This document shows positions 48,445-62,560 of a DNA stretch of 64,000 bases, one piece after another. The notes beneath the pieces were generated by a model. That model was not told where the DNA came from. It worked only from the letters and a program-made list of their open reading frames with translations, and searched no databases. The position numbers and the translations under genes are program-made. The DNA is from Glossina fuscipes (lineage: Eukaryota; Arthropoda; Insecta; Diptera; Glossinidae). Numbering within the stretch: position 1 is the stretch's first letter; every line of letters starts with the position of its first letter. The stretch is from the NCBI RefSeq assembly GCF_014805625.2, contig NW_023998423.1, forward strand, positions 2,327,903-2,391,902, read 5' to 3'.

Positions 48445-49615
48445 ATGGGTAAGAATCAATGGCATTTTCGAAAATGCTACGAAACATGGGTTTCCCACTA
48501 CCTAGCCAGGAGCTGCCCATAGAGCATTCATGTGGTTTGTTATATCCAAAACCATGAATTGTGCTCTATTTTCCCTTTAGTTAACCATAGCTCCCGTTTC
48601 ATCATTCCTCTTTTTTGAATTTTTTTCCTATTTTTATTTTAAAAAAGATCGAATTTTCAATGAAAGAAACAACAAATCCGATCGTAATTGGTTGCCCGCT
48701 AGTGTCACTTCCTTACCGAAAAGTGCCGTGCAAGCTGGGTATGACGTAGATGGTGATCCTATTTATGTGGGGAGAGTTCTTCGCAAGGGTGAAATGCTAC
48801 CCGTCAAAGTAATACCTAATAAGGGAAGAGCTTACGCTGCCTGGGACGGCGCGGAGCATGTAACAAAAGAGGCGGAATTACTGAGAGGTCGTTACTATGG
48901 TAAGTTCAATACTGTTACTGTTTATCTATATGATATACAAAATAAAATAAAAAAAAGCAAATTTATAATTTTAGTGTGGATGCCTTCTATTGGGGGAATT
49001 ATTCCGGCGCATGCTGTACGTTTAGGCCGCACGGTTGAAGGTGAGCCATTGTACGTAGGTCGTTGTAGGTGGAATGGAAGTTTGATTCCTGGCAAAATTC
49101 AACCGAGTCATGGCTGTTTGTACTTTCCTTTTGATGGCGCCGAACTTCGAACAGAGCGATATGAAGTTTTAGTACAACCAGAGACTTGGGTTTCGTCTTC
49201 AGGACATAAAATTGTGGTTGGCTCGGTTTTAGCTGGTGAAGATGCAGATGGTGATGCTATCTACGTAGGTCGTGCATATCATGGGAATAGTTTGTTGCCT
49301 GCTAAAGTCATACCGAGCAAAGGCTGCGCTTTTGTATCATATGGTGGCCAAGAATATGTAAAATATGACTTTGAAATTTTGGCTGGTAACGGGTACAAGT
49401 GGTGGGTGACCGATTGCAAGAACTGTTTACCAGCTGGATCTGTAGTTTGCGGACGCACTGCCGAAGGCGATCCCTTGTATATTGGTCGTGGTTATTGGGG
49501 TGGCAGCTTAATTCCTGGAAGAGTGCATCGTTCCCATAGTTGCCTTTATATACCATTTGAAGGGGAAGAAATTCGCATACAAACTTTTCAGGTGTTGACT
49601 AGACCTAAAGTCTAG
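48445..49615 (+). CDS. DM9-repeat protein with four DM9 units (second + strand copy)
   Basis: Coding exons 48445-48448 (ATG G, donor GTAAGA), 48648-48899 and 48975-49615 total 897 nt, or 298 aa. Introns are 199 and 75 bp. The start gives MDRIFNERNNKSDRNWLPAS. The four DM9 units begin at about residues 30, 98, 170 and 240, with the same alternating motif classes as the 285-aa paralogue (YDVDGDPIYVGR, VEGEPLYVGR, DADGDAIYVGR, AEGDPLYIGR). The second intron is a multiple of three and has no stop, so retention would add 25 residues between units 1 and 2. Family role: carbohydrate recognition in other animals; inferred here. Exons 2 and 3 are firm. The 4-nt exon 1 rests on phase, a GTAAGA donor and promoter position. 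Confidence 0.87.
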
Positions 49616-49666
49616 CTTTTTGAACAGCTATTACTATCATAAATTCCAAATATATTTTCGTGAACC

Positions 49667-49672
49667 AATAAA
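49667..49672 (+). promoter_or_regulatory. poly(A) signal of the second + strand DM9 gene
   Basis: AATAAA about 52 bp after the stop codon. Confidence 0.65.
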
Positions 49673-52600
49673 GAATTAAGAAATAGTTTTCTGAAAAAAT
49701 TAACAAGCAAAAATAAAAAATAAAGCAATTTTTGGAAATTTTACGTATACCTTGGATAAATTCTTTTAAAGTTCATTTAACATTCCTATCTGCATATATT
49801 ATAATTCTATGTGTATATATTTGCTCATATATATACCACTTTATTTTTCTCTTTACATTTCTTTTTCGCAATTTCAGATATAAAAAATTAAATAAATGTT
49901 TGTGTATAGCAAAATATGGAAAGCGTTTCATGCTAATGCATGCGCATCGTTATGTTTATATTAAATTTTGCATAAGTGAAAATTTTAATGCACATTTTTT
50001 TCATGTTCAGCGTTGTGTACATACACTAGTCATTTTTATTTTTCATTTTACCACCTATTCGCCTTTTTCTTCTTTTCTACTACCCACCACTTTTATATTA
50101 CCTCTCGTTCGCATAGATAACAGTTTATTCTCTTCGAATTTTAATCTCTTATTTTAACAGAGTATAGTTATGTTAAAAGATCTCTTTTAAAGTTACTTCA
50201 GAAAAATTAATTCTCTTCTAATAACTCTCGTCGCTCATACTCTCAGTTTCTGTTATGATAAGACTACAATTATTATTCTCTTCGGTTATGTTAAGCACAC
50301 GAATGGATGGCGTCTTTTCTTTAACATAATGTTAAATGATTTTATGTAGGCGGAGTTCTGTTTAGTGAAATATTTAGCAATTTGACGAATCAACACTCAC
50401 AGAGCACACAGCCGAAGTGCGTTCGTTTTTTCATTGCTTGCAAAACATATTCACGTTTAACTTATCTGTAGCTGTACACAATATTGTCGTCTGTTATATC
50501 CCTTCCACTTCTTAGATATGCAATTTGACGTTGAACGACGTGTGTTTTTTGCTTTCTTTTTGTGTTTTATCTCATAAAACTTATGCATAAATAGAATACT
50601 GGGCTAATACAGATTTGTAATTATGATAAAAATCTATTCGAAATCTTACAGAGCACACGAAATAAATATTTCGCTATTTACGTAGATTATGAGTGGCAAA
50701 AGCCGTATTGATTTTTAACCGACGGCGTTTTGATTTCAATTTTACTTTACTACACGTATATGCTGATAATCCTTTTATCGTTTTAAAGTCTACCAGAATA
50801 ACGATTGAAAAATTAATAAGTTTCTTACATCGGCTTATATTCTGATTTTTATTATTATTGCTATTATTATTATAATTAATTGAGCCAGAGAAATGAATTC
50901 GACGACTAAAGTTTTAAGGCATTAACATCCGAGGCTATCGGCTTTAATTTCCATTGTTTTTTCTTTTATTGCTTGCTTTCGTTAGTTCCGTTTTAACCAA
51001 AAAACATTTGACGCATATTTGAAATTCTTATCAAGATAGTCTTCGATAAATTGAGAAATTGTACTTTAAACAAAAAAAAAACGGTGTTCTTTGTCATATT
51101 CCTCATTGTGTTAAATCCATCAGGAATAAAGAAAGTCCAGCCTGATGTTTACTTAACTTTTAATCTATAAATAGCTTTCCCCATAATCTCAGTTTTGTGA
51201 AAGAAATTTTTCGAATAATGTCTCTTTATAAATGTGAACGCGAATGTAACGACTCCAACTTAAGCGCTTCGCTTGGAAGACATGCAATTACTTGCTCTAT
51301 TAACGATTTACTTAAACTTATTTACATCTTTATGAGTTTTTTTCTGAACTTTTAAGTGCGACGCCTAATTCAAATTAGTTGAATATATATTTAAGGGTAA
51401 AAATTTGCTGCTTTTTTTGCCTAAAACCATTTGCATTTATTAGAAGTTTGAATAAATTTTTCAAACGGCCATCTATGCACGAACGCAACTAGAAAGCTAT
51501 AACGCAGTAAACACACATACATACATTTATTTGAAAGATGCTTTATTTTTATTGTTTGTTTTTATGCTGAGATTATGAAATGTACTTTTTAGAGAAAAGC
51601 ATTAAAAAAAAACTTATTTCTCAGGGCAGCGCAGCGCCGTGTCTGATATATTTGTGGAAAATTAAAGGCGTCATTTTTCTAAGGCAAGTTTAAGGAAATG
51701 CATGAAAGTAAAATGAGTGGAGTGAACATATTCTACAAGGCCTGTACGAAACTGATAAAAACTAACTGAAATACTATGGCTGCTATTAATAATCTGCCTG
51801 CTTTCCACTCTTTAATAAGATGGTATTAAATTACCAGCTTTTATACCACCAACTAAAAGCATTGCTGCCCCTTTATCTTACATCGTCTGTTTGTGGTGTC
51901 GTTTACGTTGTACCTAAAAGGGGAAAGAAGGCATTTGAGATTCTTTCTAATGATCAGAGTTTTCTTCTAGTTTTTACACTTTCTACGCTTAAATGTGTGT
52001 TCGCTGCAAATTTTCTTTATAGAAATTTTTTGAATTTCTTTTTGAAAATTGATAATAAGGGATCTATAGCAAACGCGGAAAAACGGAAAGATTTTGCGAT
52101 ACATTTATGTGTGTGTGATTATTTATTAACAAATATGATTTTAAACAAACTTATGAGGGATATTAGAAAACGTATCTGGTGAACCAATCTTTTACAGATG
52201 ATGTCACATTCTATTAAAACATATTCTATTTAATTTCCTAAGTGGGCTTCACAGCGACCCATGTGTAGCATTAGAAATAAAATAGGATATCATATTGAAA
52301 AATGGGATTTTTTCAGATGAAACTGTTTTGCAAATGCCGGTGCGAAGCAATCCATGTTTATCATTCCAAACGATATAAGGGTTTTTCGCGTTCAAGACAG
52401 TGTTTTTCTTTTTCTAAACACCGCAATGTTGTGAAGCAGACGAAGGGTATGCTTTTAGTTACAATGACTTATAAAGGGATAAGCGGATGGCGGTGACGGA
52501 GGGAGGGGGCAGTTATCTTTGGTACACGTAATGTTACCTGAAGAGTAATGAACAAAGCGATAGACCTTATGCTATCTTCTAGATTCTCGGTCAGATATTT

Positions 52601-53493
52601 CAATGTAAAGCAAGAATTCTGTTACCCAAGGTAGGACCGATTTAAAAAAATAGCAGTTTCAAGATTCAAGACCAAATTTTTGTGATTTAGACTTTGGCTT
52701 CGTTAAAATAAAATTTTATAGATATATATATATATAGGTATGTAGGTATGTTTTAATTCCATTTAGATGATTTACTGATAACTGTTTCATTCCATTAAAG
52801 CAGTGCGTATATCGTTTTTGCAAACATTGTTACATTTACTTCAGTTTAGTAAATCTTGCTAGTTTATAATCGGAACTCTTTTCAAATGTTTTGAATACAA
52901 ATTTGTGTTAATCATTTCTAAAAATGATTATTGCACCCATCAAATAAACAGATAGATAATAGAATTTTCTCCCTACCTTTGTAGCATCCGGATATATACA
53001 TGAAAGACTTCATAAAAACTTGTACAGTTGTGCTCGAAACAAAAGCAAGATACAAAAACAAACATTTCGGTCGTCCAATATGTTGCTCAGTAAGGCAGAC
53101 ATCTCATACAAATGTTCGTAACAACATTTTAAATGAGCAAAAAAAAAAAAAGAAGAAAAGTTAAGAGCAAAGAAAGAAAGAATTTTTTTTGTTCAATTTC
53201 TAAGTTCGTAGTAAAAAAGATGAAAGTTTTACAAAAGTTTTAAAAATGCGTTCATATGTTAGAAAGTGTATCATAAACTCTGCAAATATACTTAGACATC
53301 TTTTTATTGTGAAGAAAAAGTTATTCGTTTTTTATTCCACTCATGAAAAGCTCCGCATTGAAGATTTGCTTGATAATAAATTTAAGGATTTTTATTTAGT
53401 AATAAACTTAAAGGGGAAAATATGACAGAGAGTAGAAAAGATTATTGGATGATTAGCTCCTATGGTAATAAAAAAATGTTATATAATACAATA

Positions 53494-53535
53494 GAAGAAG
53501 AAAAAGACGAAGACGAAGACGAAGAAGAAGAAAAG
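53494..53535. repeat. GAA/GAC purine-rich microsatellite
   Basis: AGAAGAAGAAAAAGACGAAG-type run of GAA and GAC triplets. It would encode Glu/Asp/Lys repeats, but no ORF supports coding. Confidence 0.75.
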
Positions 53536-56500
53536 TGAAAAAGGTATATGTGAAGGCCACATCGGTAGTATTCTATAAATCACTGTTTAGCTCTACTCAA
53601 GTTCACCTGCATGAAGTTAAAGTTCCTAAACGCGTTATATATTTTCTATATCTTCAATGTGGTCCTCTAAACGTTAACATGTTCTTTTTTGAACAAATGC
53701 ATGCTTGAGAGAGAAAATTTCCGACGGGAGGAAATCACAGAAAACAATTTTTATTTCGCACCTCCCAAAACTTTGTGAAAAATAGTTCATTACCTGTGGA
53801 ATATTTTTTTTCGAAATATGGAGCTCTTACCCAGCGTTTTGGAAAAATTTCTTGTCGTAAATGAATGTGAGCTGTAAAGTTGCAACCGAATATCTTGCCT
53901 CTTGGTTTCTAACTCCTCTAATACGCGAGCAAATCTCCTTACAAAACGTTCATATTCCTTTAAAGGCATTTCCAAAGAAAAATACGTCAGCGCAGCTTCA
54001 CGAGACGACCGTTAGGTGGAGAAGAGGCTGAGAGCGACACGAAAATAGTCAACGCTTCTGTCAAGAGACTGAAAGTGAGTGTGCGGGCGAACTTAATTAT
54101 AAATGTGGATATGGAATGATAGGTCTTTCTCCGTCTTTTCGCAAAACGTAAAACATGCGATTCTATCTTTGAAGGAACCATAAAGAACGGTAGCGGAACG
54201 AGGAAAAATATTTAGACTTAGTTGGACAGTTTTGTGATGTACACAAATGGTAAGAATGCAAAAGAAAAAAAATTCAACATAATAAAGGAAGAACGAAGGA
54301 AGGAACATATTTCAAAGCTTGAAGCGGGCTTATCTCGAAACATGCTTTTTTTAAATTAAGAATACCATAAGTCTTGCAATTGTCATTCTTCCCGTACGCC
54401 GGTTTCACAATATTTTTAAGATCACATTCTTTTGAGGGGATTGCCGATATGTTAACTTAAATCCGACTTATGAACAAATTATTGTTTTTCTTGGTCGACA
54501 ACTAAACTTTTTTATTTATTATTGTAAATACAAAAATAGATATATTAAGAATCTTTACATATTTCCTGCCAACAAACATGTAGATTACAGGGTCTTAGTA
54601 TATTTGCTTTTTTCTCATCTTTTTTCATAACAAACAAAGTGTTAGTTAGTTTGGGAGAAGAGCCGCTTAAATTGAAGATGTCGAGATGGTTACGCAGTTG
54701 TCTTTTCCACCTACATGTAGTAGGTTGACATTAAAAGATTAGGAATTCATAAGCACTTAATGAGTTTTACGTGCCAGGCGACGATGTATGTTTAATAACC
54801 TCCCCGGATAGTTTGATTCGATTACCTTCACATTAATTCGAAAAAGATTAGGAAGAACAGCTTCTCCCCAGCCAAGAAGAGGGGAATAAAAATGATAAAG
54901 ATGATGGAGCTAAAGTAATGCCGTACACTATTTCTAGAAACTATTGACTCAATTGAAAGTTAATTTCTATTCCTTTCGCATTCAGAGATCTTTAAATTTT
55001 GATAAGATTTGATCAGAATGTTTTTATTTGGAAAAGTGAATTTTAGTTCTTTCTTCAGTTATGTTAAGCTGGCCAGAACCTTTCAGCAGAAACTAAAAAC
55101 ACCCAAGAAAATTGGGGACGTTTCTTGCATGGAAAGTTTTGGAAAACCAATACAGCCAAGTATTGACATAATGATATATATACGTACATTCCTTATTTTT
55201 GCTTCACTTTGTCATCACTTTCTTTTCCTTCTAAAACCATCGACAAAAGTAATGCGAGCGGTTAACGAAAAACGCTTTTTCCTCAAAAGATTTATGTGTA
55301 AAGATCTGGTTACCTATGTAACGCATTAAGTAATTGTAAAATCAGTCTTAAGGTAAAATAATGATAACGACGATGTGCTTTAGTCTCCCTTTTCTACTTT
55401 TCTCTCACTATAAGAATAAGACTTATCAAAACAAAAGTCCAAACAGATCTAGTATAAGAATCTTATTAGCAACTAAATCAATCGATATGGATATGGAAAT
55501 CATCATGCACTCATCGAAAGTATCCTTTGCTGCTAAACGCCAGTTCTTTTTAATAGATATTCTCAGAGTTAGGAAACATTTTCACTTCGAGAGAAAAATT
55601 ATATCAGCAAGAACAAGAATTGTACAATATATGAGCAATAATTGTGAATTCTTCCTCTTGCTCATACAATTTTTACAATTCTTGTATAAATACAAGTGGC
55701 ACCAAATTGAAATATTCTAGTTGAAAATAATTAGGATAAAATGATGACACTCAGGACTCTGACAGGTTCAGAAATTAAGACATTTTCGTAGGAACATTAT
55801 AATAGCTAAAATATATACTATATTATTATTAAAGCTTTAGGAAGTTGTTAGCCCCAAAAATTTCAACACACACTTACTAAAATATGGATCAAAAGCTCGG
55901 GCAACTTCGGATAAAAAATGACTTGGCACTCGATGCAAACATCTATCAAAGTCTTAGCCTAGACATTCAGAGCATCCAAGATAATTTTTCATTTTTCGAG
56001 AAAAAACTGGTTTGACAATTCGCGAAGAATATTTTTCACAGCCTCAGGTGAAACTACGAGGCTAGAAGATTCCATTTCGTGCGTGTAGTCCGTACAAGCC
56101 TTAGAATATATTTAATGTATTCCTTTAGAGAGTGCAGGACTTGTTCTAATACACTTCGCTGCCGGTAGGGCTTTACCGATGTTTTATCCTCTTTGTTTGG
56201 CAGTTGAAGTACACGCACAATAAATGCGCTCACAATCGGGCTTAAAAAAAATGGGGGAGGGGGGATATTTCGAAATCTCCAAACTCATTTGAATATACGT
56301 GTAGAACAAGGGGGAGATTTTTGGACATCTCTAAGCTCTCTAGATTAAGCATAAGAAAAAGATTAAGAAGATTTTTCTATGACTAGATAGAATTATTTTT
56401 TTTTTAAAAAAATGAAACTTTACTTTCTTGCTTTTACCCGCTTTTCTATTGCAAAGTCCTGGTCACCTTAACTTGTAGTCTTCGTATCTTATGTATGTCT

Positions 56501-58209
56501 TATGTTCTTATTTAGTTGATATTTACAGCATTGCAATTAACTAATTTATCGTTATTTACTTACATGAAATATTCAGTAGAACAAACAAGAAACAAAACAA
56601 AACTTGAATAGATTTCTACAAATTTGTTCTTGTCGTGACTTTATTATTGTTTTATTATTTTCTCAAGCGTAAGACTCAATATGCAATTATTCTAGAAAAC
56701 ACATACAGTTTGGTCGTTATTTATGGAACCGTTACTTAAGTGAAAAGAGGAAATACTTTAATGACCACACGTTCCTCGGCTACAATTGAGAGTAAATAAA
56801 TCTTATCGTTCTCCGTACGCGAGTATAATTATTTCTCTCTTTTTCGCTTTCATTAAAATGCTACAGATTTTTTTACCTTGTTTAATATGTAGAATGTGTG
56901 TATGCGTGCGTGCGTGCGTGCCCGTGTGTGTGTATGTATGTGCGTCTAGCTATGTACGGATGAATACATCTTGCTATGACAATTCACTGTTATTCTCTTG
57001 CACGTAAACCCATATACGAAATAAATAAATCAATGAATGTATACGAGTGGGTGGTGAGTTACTCTTTTACGTATGTAGGTAGGTAGACGTGTGTATGTTG
57101 CTTTAATTAGTGGTTTCTTTTGAAAACTGAGGATAAGAAGATACAAAAGGAAATAAACACGCACACCCATAGACGCCTACAATGAAGACGTAGTCATGTA
57201 TTTTGTATTTTCTTTCTTTTCTTTTTGATCGTTTGACGTAAGTTATAACAGTTAATCAAAATATATATATTAAGCAATTGTTGATGTGTATTTAATACAC
57301 GTTTGCGGAAGAGTACGTTATGGGGGAATTTGATGAATGTACGCGTTTGTATATGTGTGTATCCATCTGAAATATGAATGGGGTTCTTAGTATGTCAACA
57401 TTTTCATAAGTACATACATAATAAATGAATTCAATTAATAGTCACCTTAGCGATAAAAGCAAAATATGCATTTATATGAGTGCGTGGACTTGTATCATGC
57501 TCTTTTAAAACCTCATTTGCGAACGTAATGTCGGTAAAATGTTTATCGATGCAATTAAGTTTCATAAAATTCGAATCGAAATCGATTAAATTAATCTGCA
57601 GCTTAAGCAGAAGACTGAGAGAGCATCCATTCTCGAAGCAATTGCCTTCTCTGCATTGTTGGACTTATAGATATTCTAAGCTTAAATTGACTTTGATAAT
57701 GCATAGATCGTTATTGCCACATTTTCATCAGCTGGTCCTTTAAGATAACAGGATTTTTTGATTGGAAACTTTACTGGCCCTTGAAATATCTATGAAAGGC
57801 CGAACAATGTCGAACAATGGCGTAATCGTAATTTTTAATATGGAGCTTTCGATGAAAGCAACAAAATTATCCCTATGAATACGAAATTTTTTTAAAAATT
57901 CCCGATACCTTCTACGCGCAATATGGCCATGAGAAAGTTGAATGCCTTTAGGTATATAATAATCTGGACGCGTTTGGAATATTTTCCAAATCATATTGGA
58001 TAGTCCACAAACTGTGGACCTTGTTGTTCTTGACTCTTTCTCTCACACTGGGTTCACTACACTAGATTTACGGCATTTACTATACCCTCCAATTTGCCGA
58101 GTTTTTGATTTTAAAAATTGTGCCTCAAAACAACTTTTATACCGTACCTTGCTTGTGATGCAAAAGTGTATAAGTTCGTGTAGGCGTGCAACACCTAAAG
58201 GCAATTGAG

Positions 58210-58450
58210 ACGGACCCATCTATTATTATACCGATCGATTTATAATCACTTTCCGAATCGATGGAGACTTGTAAGTTCTTGTGTTCAACCTACGGACTGT
58301 AATTTTTGAGGTGTTGTGATGGAATTTGGTATATGGATGTGTTTTGGCCCAAAGGCGAGTACTTGTAAGATTGTCCAGACCGGATCACTTCCCACATAAT
58401 ATCTTATTTCGAAAAGTCTATGGATAACTTTACAGTGTTTTCACTTGTTT
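58210..58450 (+). repeat. dispersed repeat R1 (copy)
   Basis: GACCCATCTATTATTATACC, GTTCAACCTACGGACTGTAA, GATGGAATTTGGTATATGGA, TGTTTTGGCCCAAAGGCGAG and CCGGATCACTTCCCA occur in R1 order. Confidence 0.7.
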
Positions 58451-61400
58451 TTTTTTTTTATTAAACGTATACGCTATTCCGCTCTACCGAATTCAAGCTT
58501 ATGCCTTTATAATGGAATGCACCGTTAAGTCAATAGATATGTTCCTCTGTGAGGTCATGTTTTGTAATTAACGTAAGCCGGATTGTTTGGTTTTTGAGCG
58601 AAGATGTGGAAGATAGGTTCAGCATGTTCGTTACCCAAACTTAGCTGCCCAGATTAATAAAGAGTTTCCTAAAGAGCTTCAGCAATGTGCCTTTGACTTA
58701 TTTAAATCTTACTGAAAATTACTTTATTGCGACTTCTTCTTCTACTTCTTCGGATCCACTTTCATTATTTGCTGTCTACATCGTTCGTGTTTGATTGATT
58801 CTGCGACGCTAGAATATCTTACATTTAGTTGGCTTTCTCAAATTTTCAATTTTCTCAATAAAACATTGTTTCAACCGACTAACTGATGTAGACGGTAATG
58901 TAATTGTGCCAACATGCTGCATTCTCAATACTGTTACAAACAAAACCCCGCATTAAATATGCTGGGATACATATAAAGCGAAAAGTTTCAATTTGGTTAT
59001 TCAGCCATTCATCGACAGTAAATTGTGCGCATCTAAAGATAGCAAATTAACACATTGATGACATGTTCTTCCTAACCGTACTCGATACTCGATAAATTAC
59101 TGCAGCATTTCAAAATAATAAAGTGATGATTTCCTTTTACAAATTATATTTTGATAACTTGAAACCACACATTATGAGAATCGCAAACAAAATATGTTGA
59201 CAATATTTCAAATGAATTTACTTATGCCGAATGCCAAGACTTACTATTCCTTCCCACAGCTGAGGAATGGTTTCGTTGAAGTTACGACGCAAAACAGAGC
59301 AGAAATGAAAAATGTGCGGAGATGAAAAAACCAGTTCGGGAACTTTGCGTCAATCTTTCGAAAAATAAATAAACGAAATGTTGTTGTTCTTGAAAAGCAA
59401 ACCGAGTAATTACTTTCCATAAAAATCGATAATAAAAAAGCTATTAAAGAGGTGTTAGTGAATAACATGCTTGGTGCTTATGCCTGCATAGATTCACGTG
59501 ATGTGGAATGAATCTTAAGTTGAAAAGGAGAAGAGAAATATAACGCAATTTTCCCCTCGAACTCAACTGATGCTTCAACTTATATGAACGTTTTTCATAT
59601 CCGTTGTAGTCATTATCTTAGCAATCATCGAAATATTGTTTGTTCGAACACATTAAAGTTTCAATTATGTGCTAATGCTTGCAATGCCTTTCTCTACGAA
59701 ACAAATTATTCTAAATCCTTTCTCTTGGCAAACGAATTGTAAAGTCCATAGAAAATATGAATTCAGTTTGTCGGTCCATCCACTCTTTTCACATTTACTA
59801 ACTTCACGTCGCACTGATCATATGTTTCTCTATTTATAGTTTTCCCCATCTAACAGTTTAACTGTTTGCCTGAACGTGTATTCGTCTGTCTACCTAACCG
59901 CACCTCTGGCTGTCCATTCGCCTTTCAGTATAATTATTCAGGCGACTTTTTGTTCGTCTGTCGGAATGACTGTCTATCCATTCCGAAACTCTCATCGCCA
60001 CGTGGCGATCCTAAGCAATGCTCATTGATCGGCGAAAAAATGGTTTAAGATTTGACTATCTATAACTTGGCAAAAGATTTTTCTCATAGATAACCTAGGG
60101 ATGCATGGGAAGAAGATGTGTTTTCTTTACAAAAGAGCACTTCTTTTCCCAATAGACTACTCCCATGGAGGACGCAAAAATCTACTATAAATAAAGGCCA
60201 GTTAAATTGTAGAATATTGTGAAATTTTAGTAGTTGAGAGCATGGATCAGGCCATATCAGTTGTGTTCGCCAACGTACATATATCTTGAGAAATCATATT
60301 TTTGATCTGGCTAACCGAGACTGCAGGGTAAATCCAGAGGTAAGAGTGACAGCGGTCGCGTAAAGTAATGCTAAAGGCTTTACCATCTAAGTTGAAGCCC
60401 CGCGGGAATCAGAGGTTCGCTCACTATCTGTCTCCGCAGAAACTTCTTTTAGAGTAAGTCTTGTAGTTGTGGTAGGGAGTCCTGACGACGGCCATGAGTA
60501 CGGCCACTCGAAGAATATCGTGTTGGCTGTGTTTTTCAACTATTCCTAAAGCGAATGATGATCGAGGTGATAATAGGCCAGAACATTGCTCAGCATGGGT
60601 GTTTTGGCTACACGCTTCAAACTATTCTGGTACCCCAGTTGCAACGTCGCTTCTAGCTTCTAGAGATTGTCTCACCGTCTGGGGAGCGCTGGTTCACGCT
60701 TAAATAACCCGCGCGTCGGCGGAGATGTTGTGGATAAGTTTACTACATGTACTCACGTTTAACTATTAAAGACAGCTATGCTTCTGTCTCTCTACCTATC
60801 CGTCAGTTTAATTATCCATCTGTTTGTTCTCAGACTGCAACTGCCTACCGAATCATCTAGCTGTCTACCCGTTTGGTTGATAGCCCGTCTTGTTGCCCAT
60901 CTCTTAGTCTAATTGTGCGTTCATCCGATAATCTTCCCGTCTGATTATTTACCCCTTCGAAATTGTTTGCTTGTGTTCCAAGCTCGTATGCTTTTGTACG
61001 TTCTACGTTCTATTAAAGTTTTTCTAACTAGGAGACTGAATGTACATAGGAATCTACTATGGAAACTTCACCAGGGAATTTAGGAGAAAACTTACTCTGC
61101 ACACACGCTTACAGTACTTAAAGAAAGATGATTGTAGAAAAAAGGAGAAACTTAAAATCGAAAGCTGAGTTTGACATAAATTCCTAATAGCTCCACGCTT
61201 CGCCTACGTATAGATATCAAAGGTTTCTATCTATGCTGTAAATAATTTCTGATTTGAAATTTCCATCTTCGTTGAAATATAGAAAGTTATTGAAATTTTC
61301 TTATCGTTCTTAGCTCTTGTCGCTCTTCATTTCATTAGCCACTTTTTTCTAAGCCGTTGGGTATAAAAATTCCTCAAAATACAAAAAGTAATAGAAAATG

Positions 61401-61632
61401 TCTCGTAAACATTTCTTCATCGCAATTTATTACAAAAACTGAAAGATTCTTTAGAAAGTAATTTAAGCTAATACATACGCATTCACGTTATGTTCTAATA
61501 TCATGTCGTTCGTTTCTCGCTTTTGTTTTTCTCGTCTCTCGATTCCTGTGCGTATTATTCTTGTCGTATAAATTTGTAGCCGGTTAGCTGTCAAAGATTA
61601 CTACAAGCATTTCTATGTGTATATATATATAC

Positions 61633-61655
61633 GTGTGTGTGTGTGTGTGTGTGTG
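61633..61655. repeat. GT microsatellite
   Basis: A pure GT run preceded by an AT run. Confidence 0.85.
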
Positions 61656-62485
61656 CATGCAACTAATTTAAAATTCATAAAATTCATGAGTTTGAAATTC
61701 TAATGACAGATGCGGATGAGGATGAGCAAACATTATTTATTTATAGATAATTAATTCAATGTTTTTTTATTTAAAGAACTAGAAGGGGATAATGATGATA
61801 ACTGTTATGAAAAATTGTTGCTATTATTGTAGTGTTGCCGTCATTTTAGCCATTTTTTCTTGAGTGAAAACAGAAAAGCATCAGTAAAGGAATCACATTG
61901 GCCACAACGATATTCATCTTTACACATTTTGTTAGTTTTGCAACTTTCTGTCGCTTCGTATCAGTAAAGGTACGACGAGGTAAGATGTGTGACAATAAAG
62001 TTTGTGCAACTTTTACAACTTAGTACTTTGTAAATTCGCCCTTGAAAGAGCGGCAAATGTCGTCACTACAGTTGTTATTTTGCAAAAAAGATAACTAAGA
62101 AAAGCGTAGGTGGTGGGAGGGCTTTTGGGAGGGTCGTTGGGGTTTACTGCAAGCACAGGAACAAGAGGTAATAAAATTGTCTTTGAAGAAGGCGGCTACG
62201 ATTGATGGCCCTTATAAGACCACTGAATTTTTTCAGAAATTTTCTATTTTGACATATCGATGACGCTCTTAATAGCACCAGTATATAGCTGTCCGAAGCG
62301 TTCGTTCTTTCTAGTGAATTGCAACTGACTTCGCCTAAGAGAATAACTCATCTCAATTGCTTCCAACCAATGTGCTATTTGCTAATTAATTAGATTTGAG
62401 ACTTACCTCTGGATATTCTGTTCTCAAGGTGAGCTGTAAAGGACAAGTTTACTACGTTTAGGTACAGATAGACTATGTCTGCAAA

Positions 62486-62560
62486 GCATGGCCGAACAAA
62501 TAAGTATCGCGGCAAGTCGGTGTTCGCGGGTTCAAATCTGAATGCGGTTTAACCAAACTT
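62486..62560 (+). repeat. tRNA-like SINE fragment (copy 3)
   Basis: TGGCCGAACAAATAAGTATC resembles an A box and GGTTCAAATCT at 62529-62539 is a good B box. The tail (GAATGCGGTTTAACC) differs partly from copies 1 and 2. Folding as a complete tRNA is not evident. Confidence 0.5.

Noticed and set aside
49732..50157. 141-codon hydrophobic + strand ORF after the last DM9 gene
   Set aside because: Hydrophobicity follows from TTT/ATT-rich DNA, and it lies downstream of a DM9 poly(A) signal without its own signals.
51820..52182. 120-codon + strand ORF
   Set aside because: Phe/Leu/Lys-rich with no recognisable domain or partner exon; compatible with chance in AT-rich DNA.
55361..55720. 119-codon + strand ORF (and its neighbour at 55009-55329)
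   Set aside because: No family features, no promoter or poly(A) context; judged random.
62486..62560. tRNA gene
   Set aside because: Good B box but no complete cloverleaf or anticodon arm, and related sequences occur as dispersed copies, so SINE is favoured.
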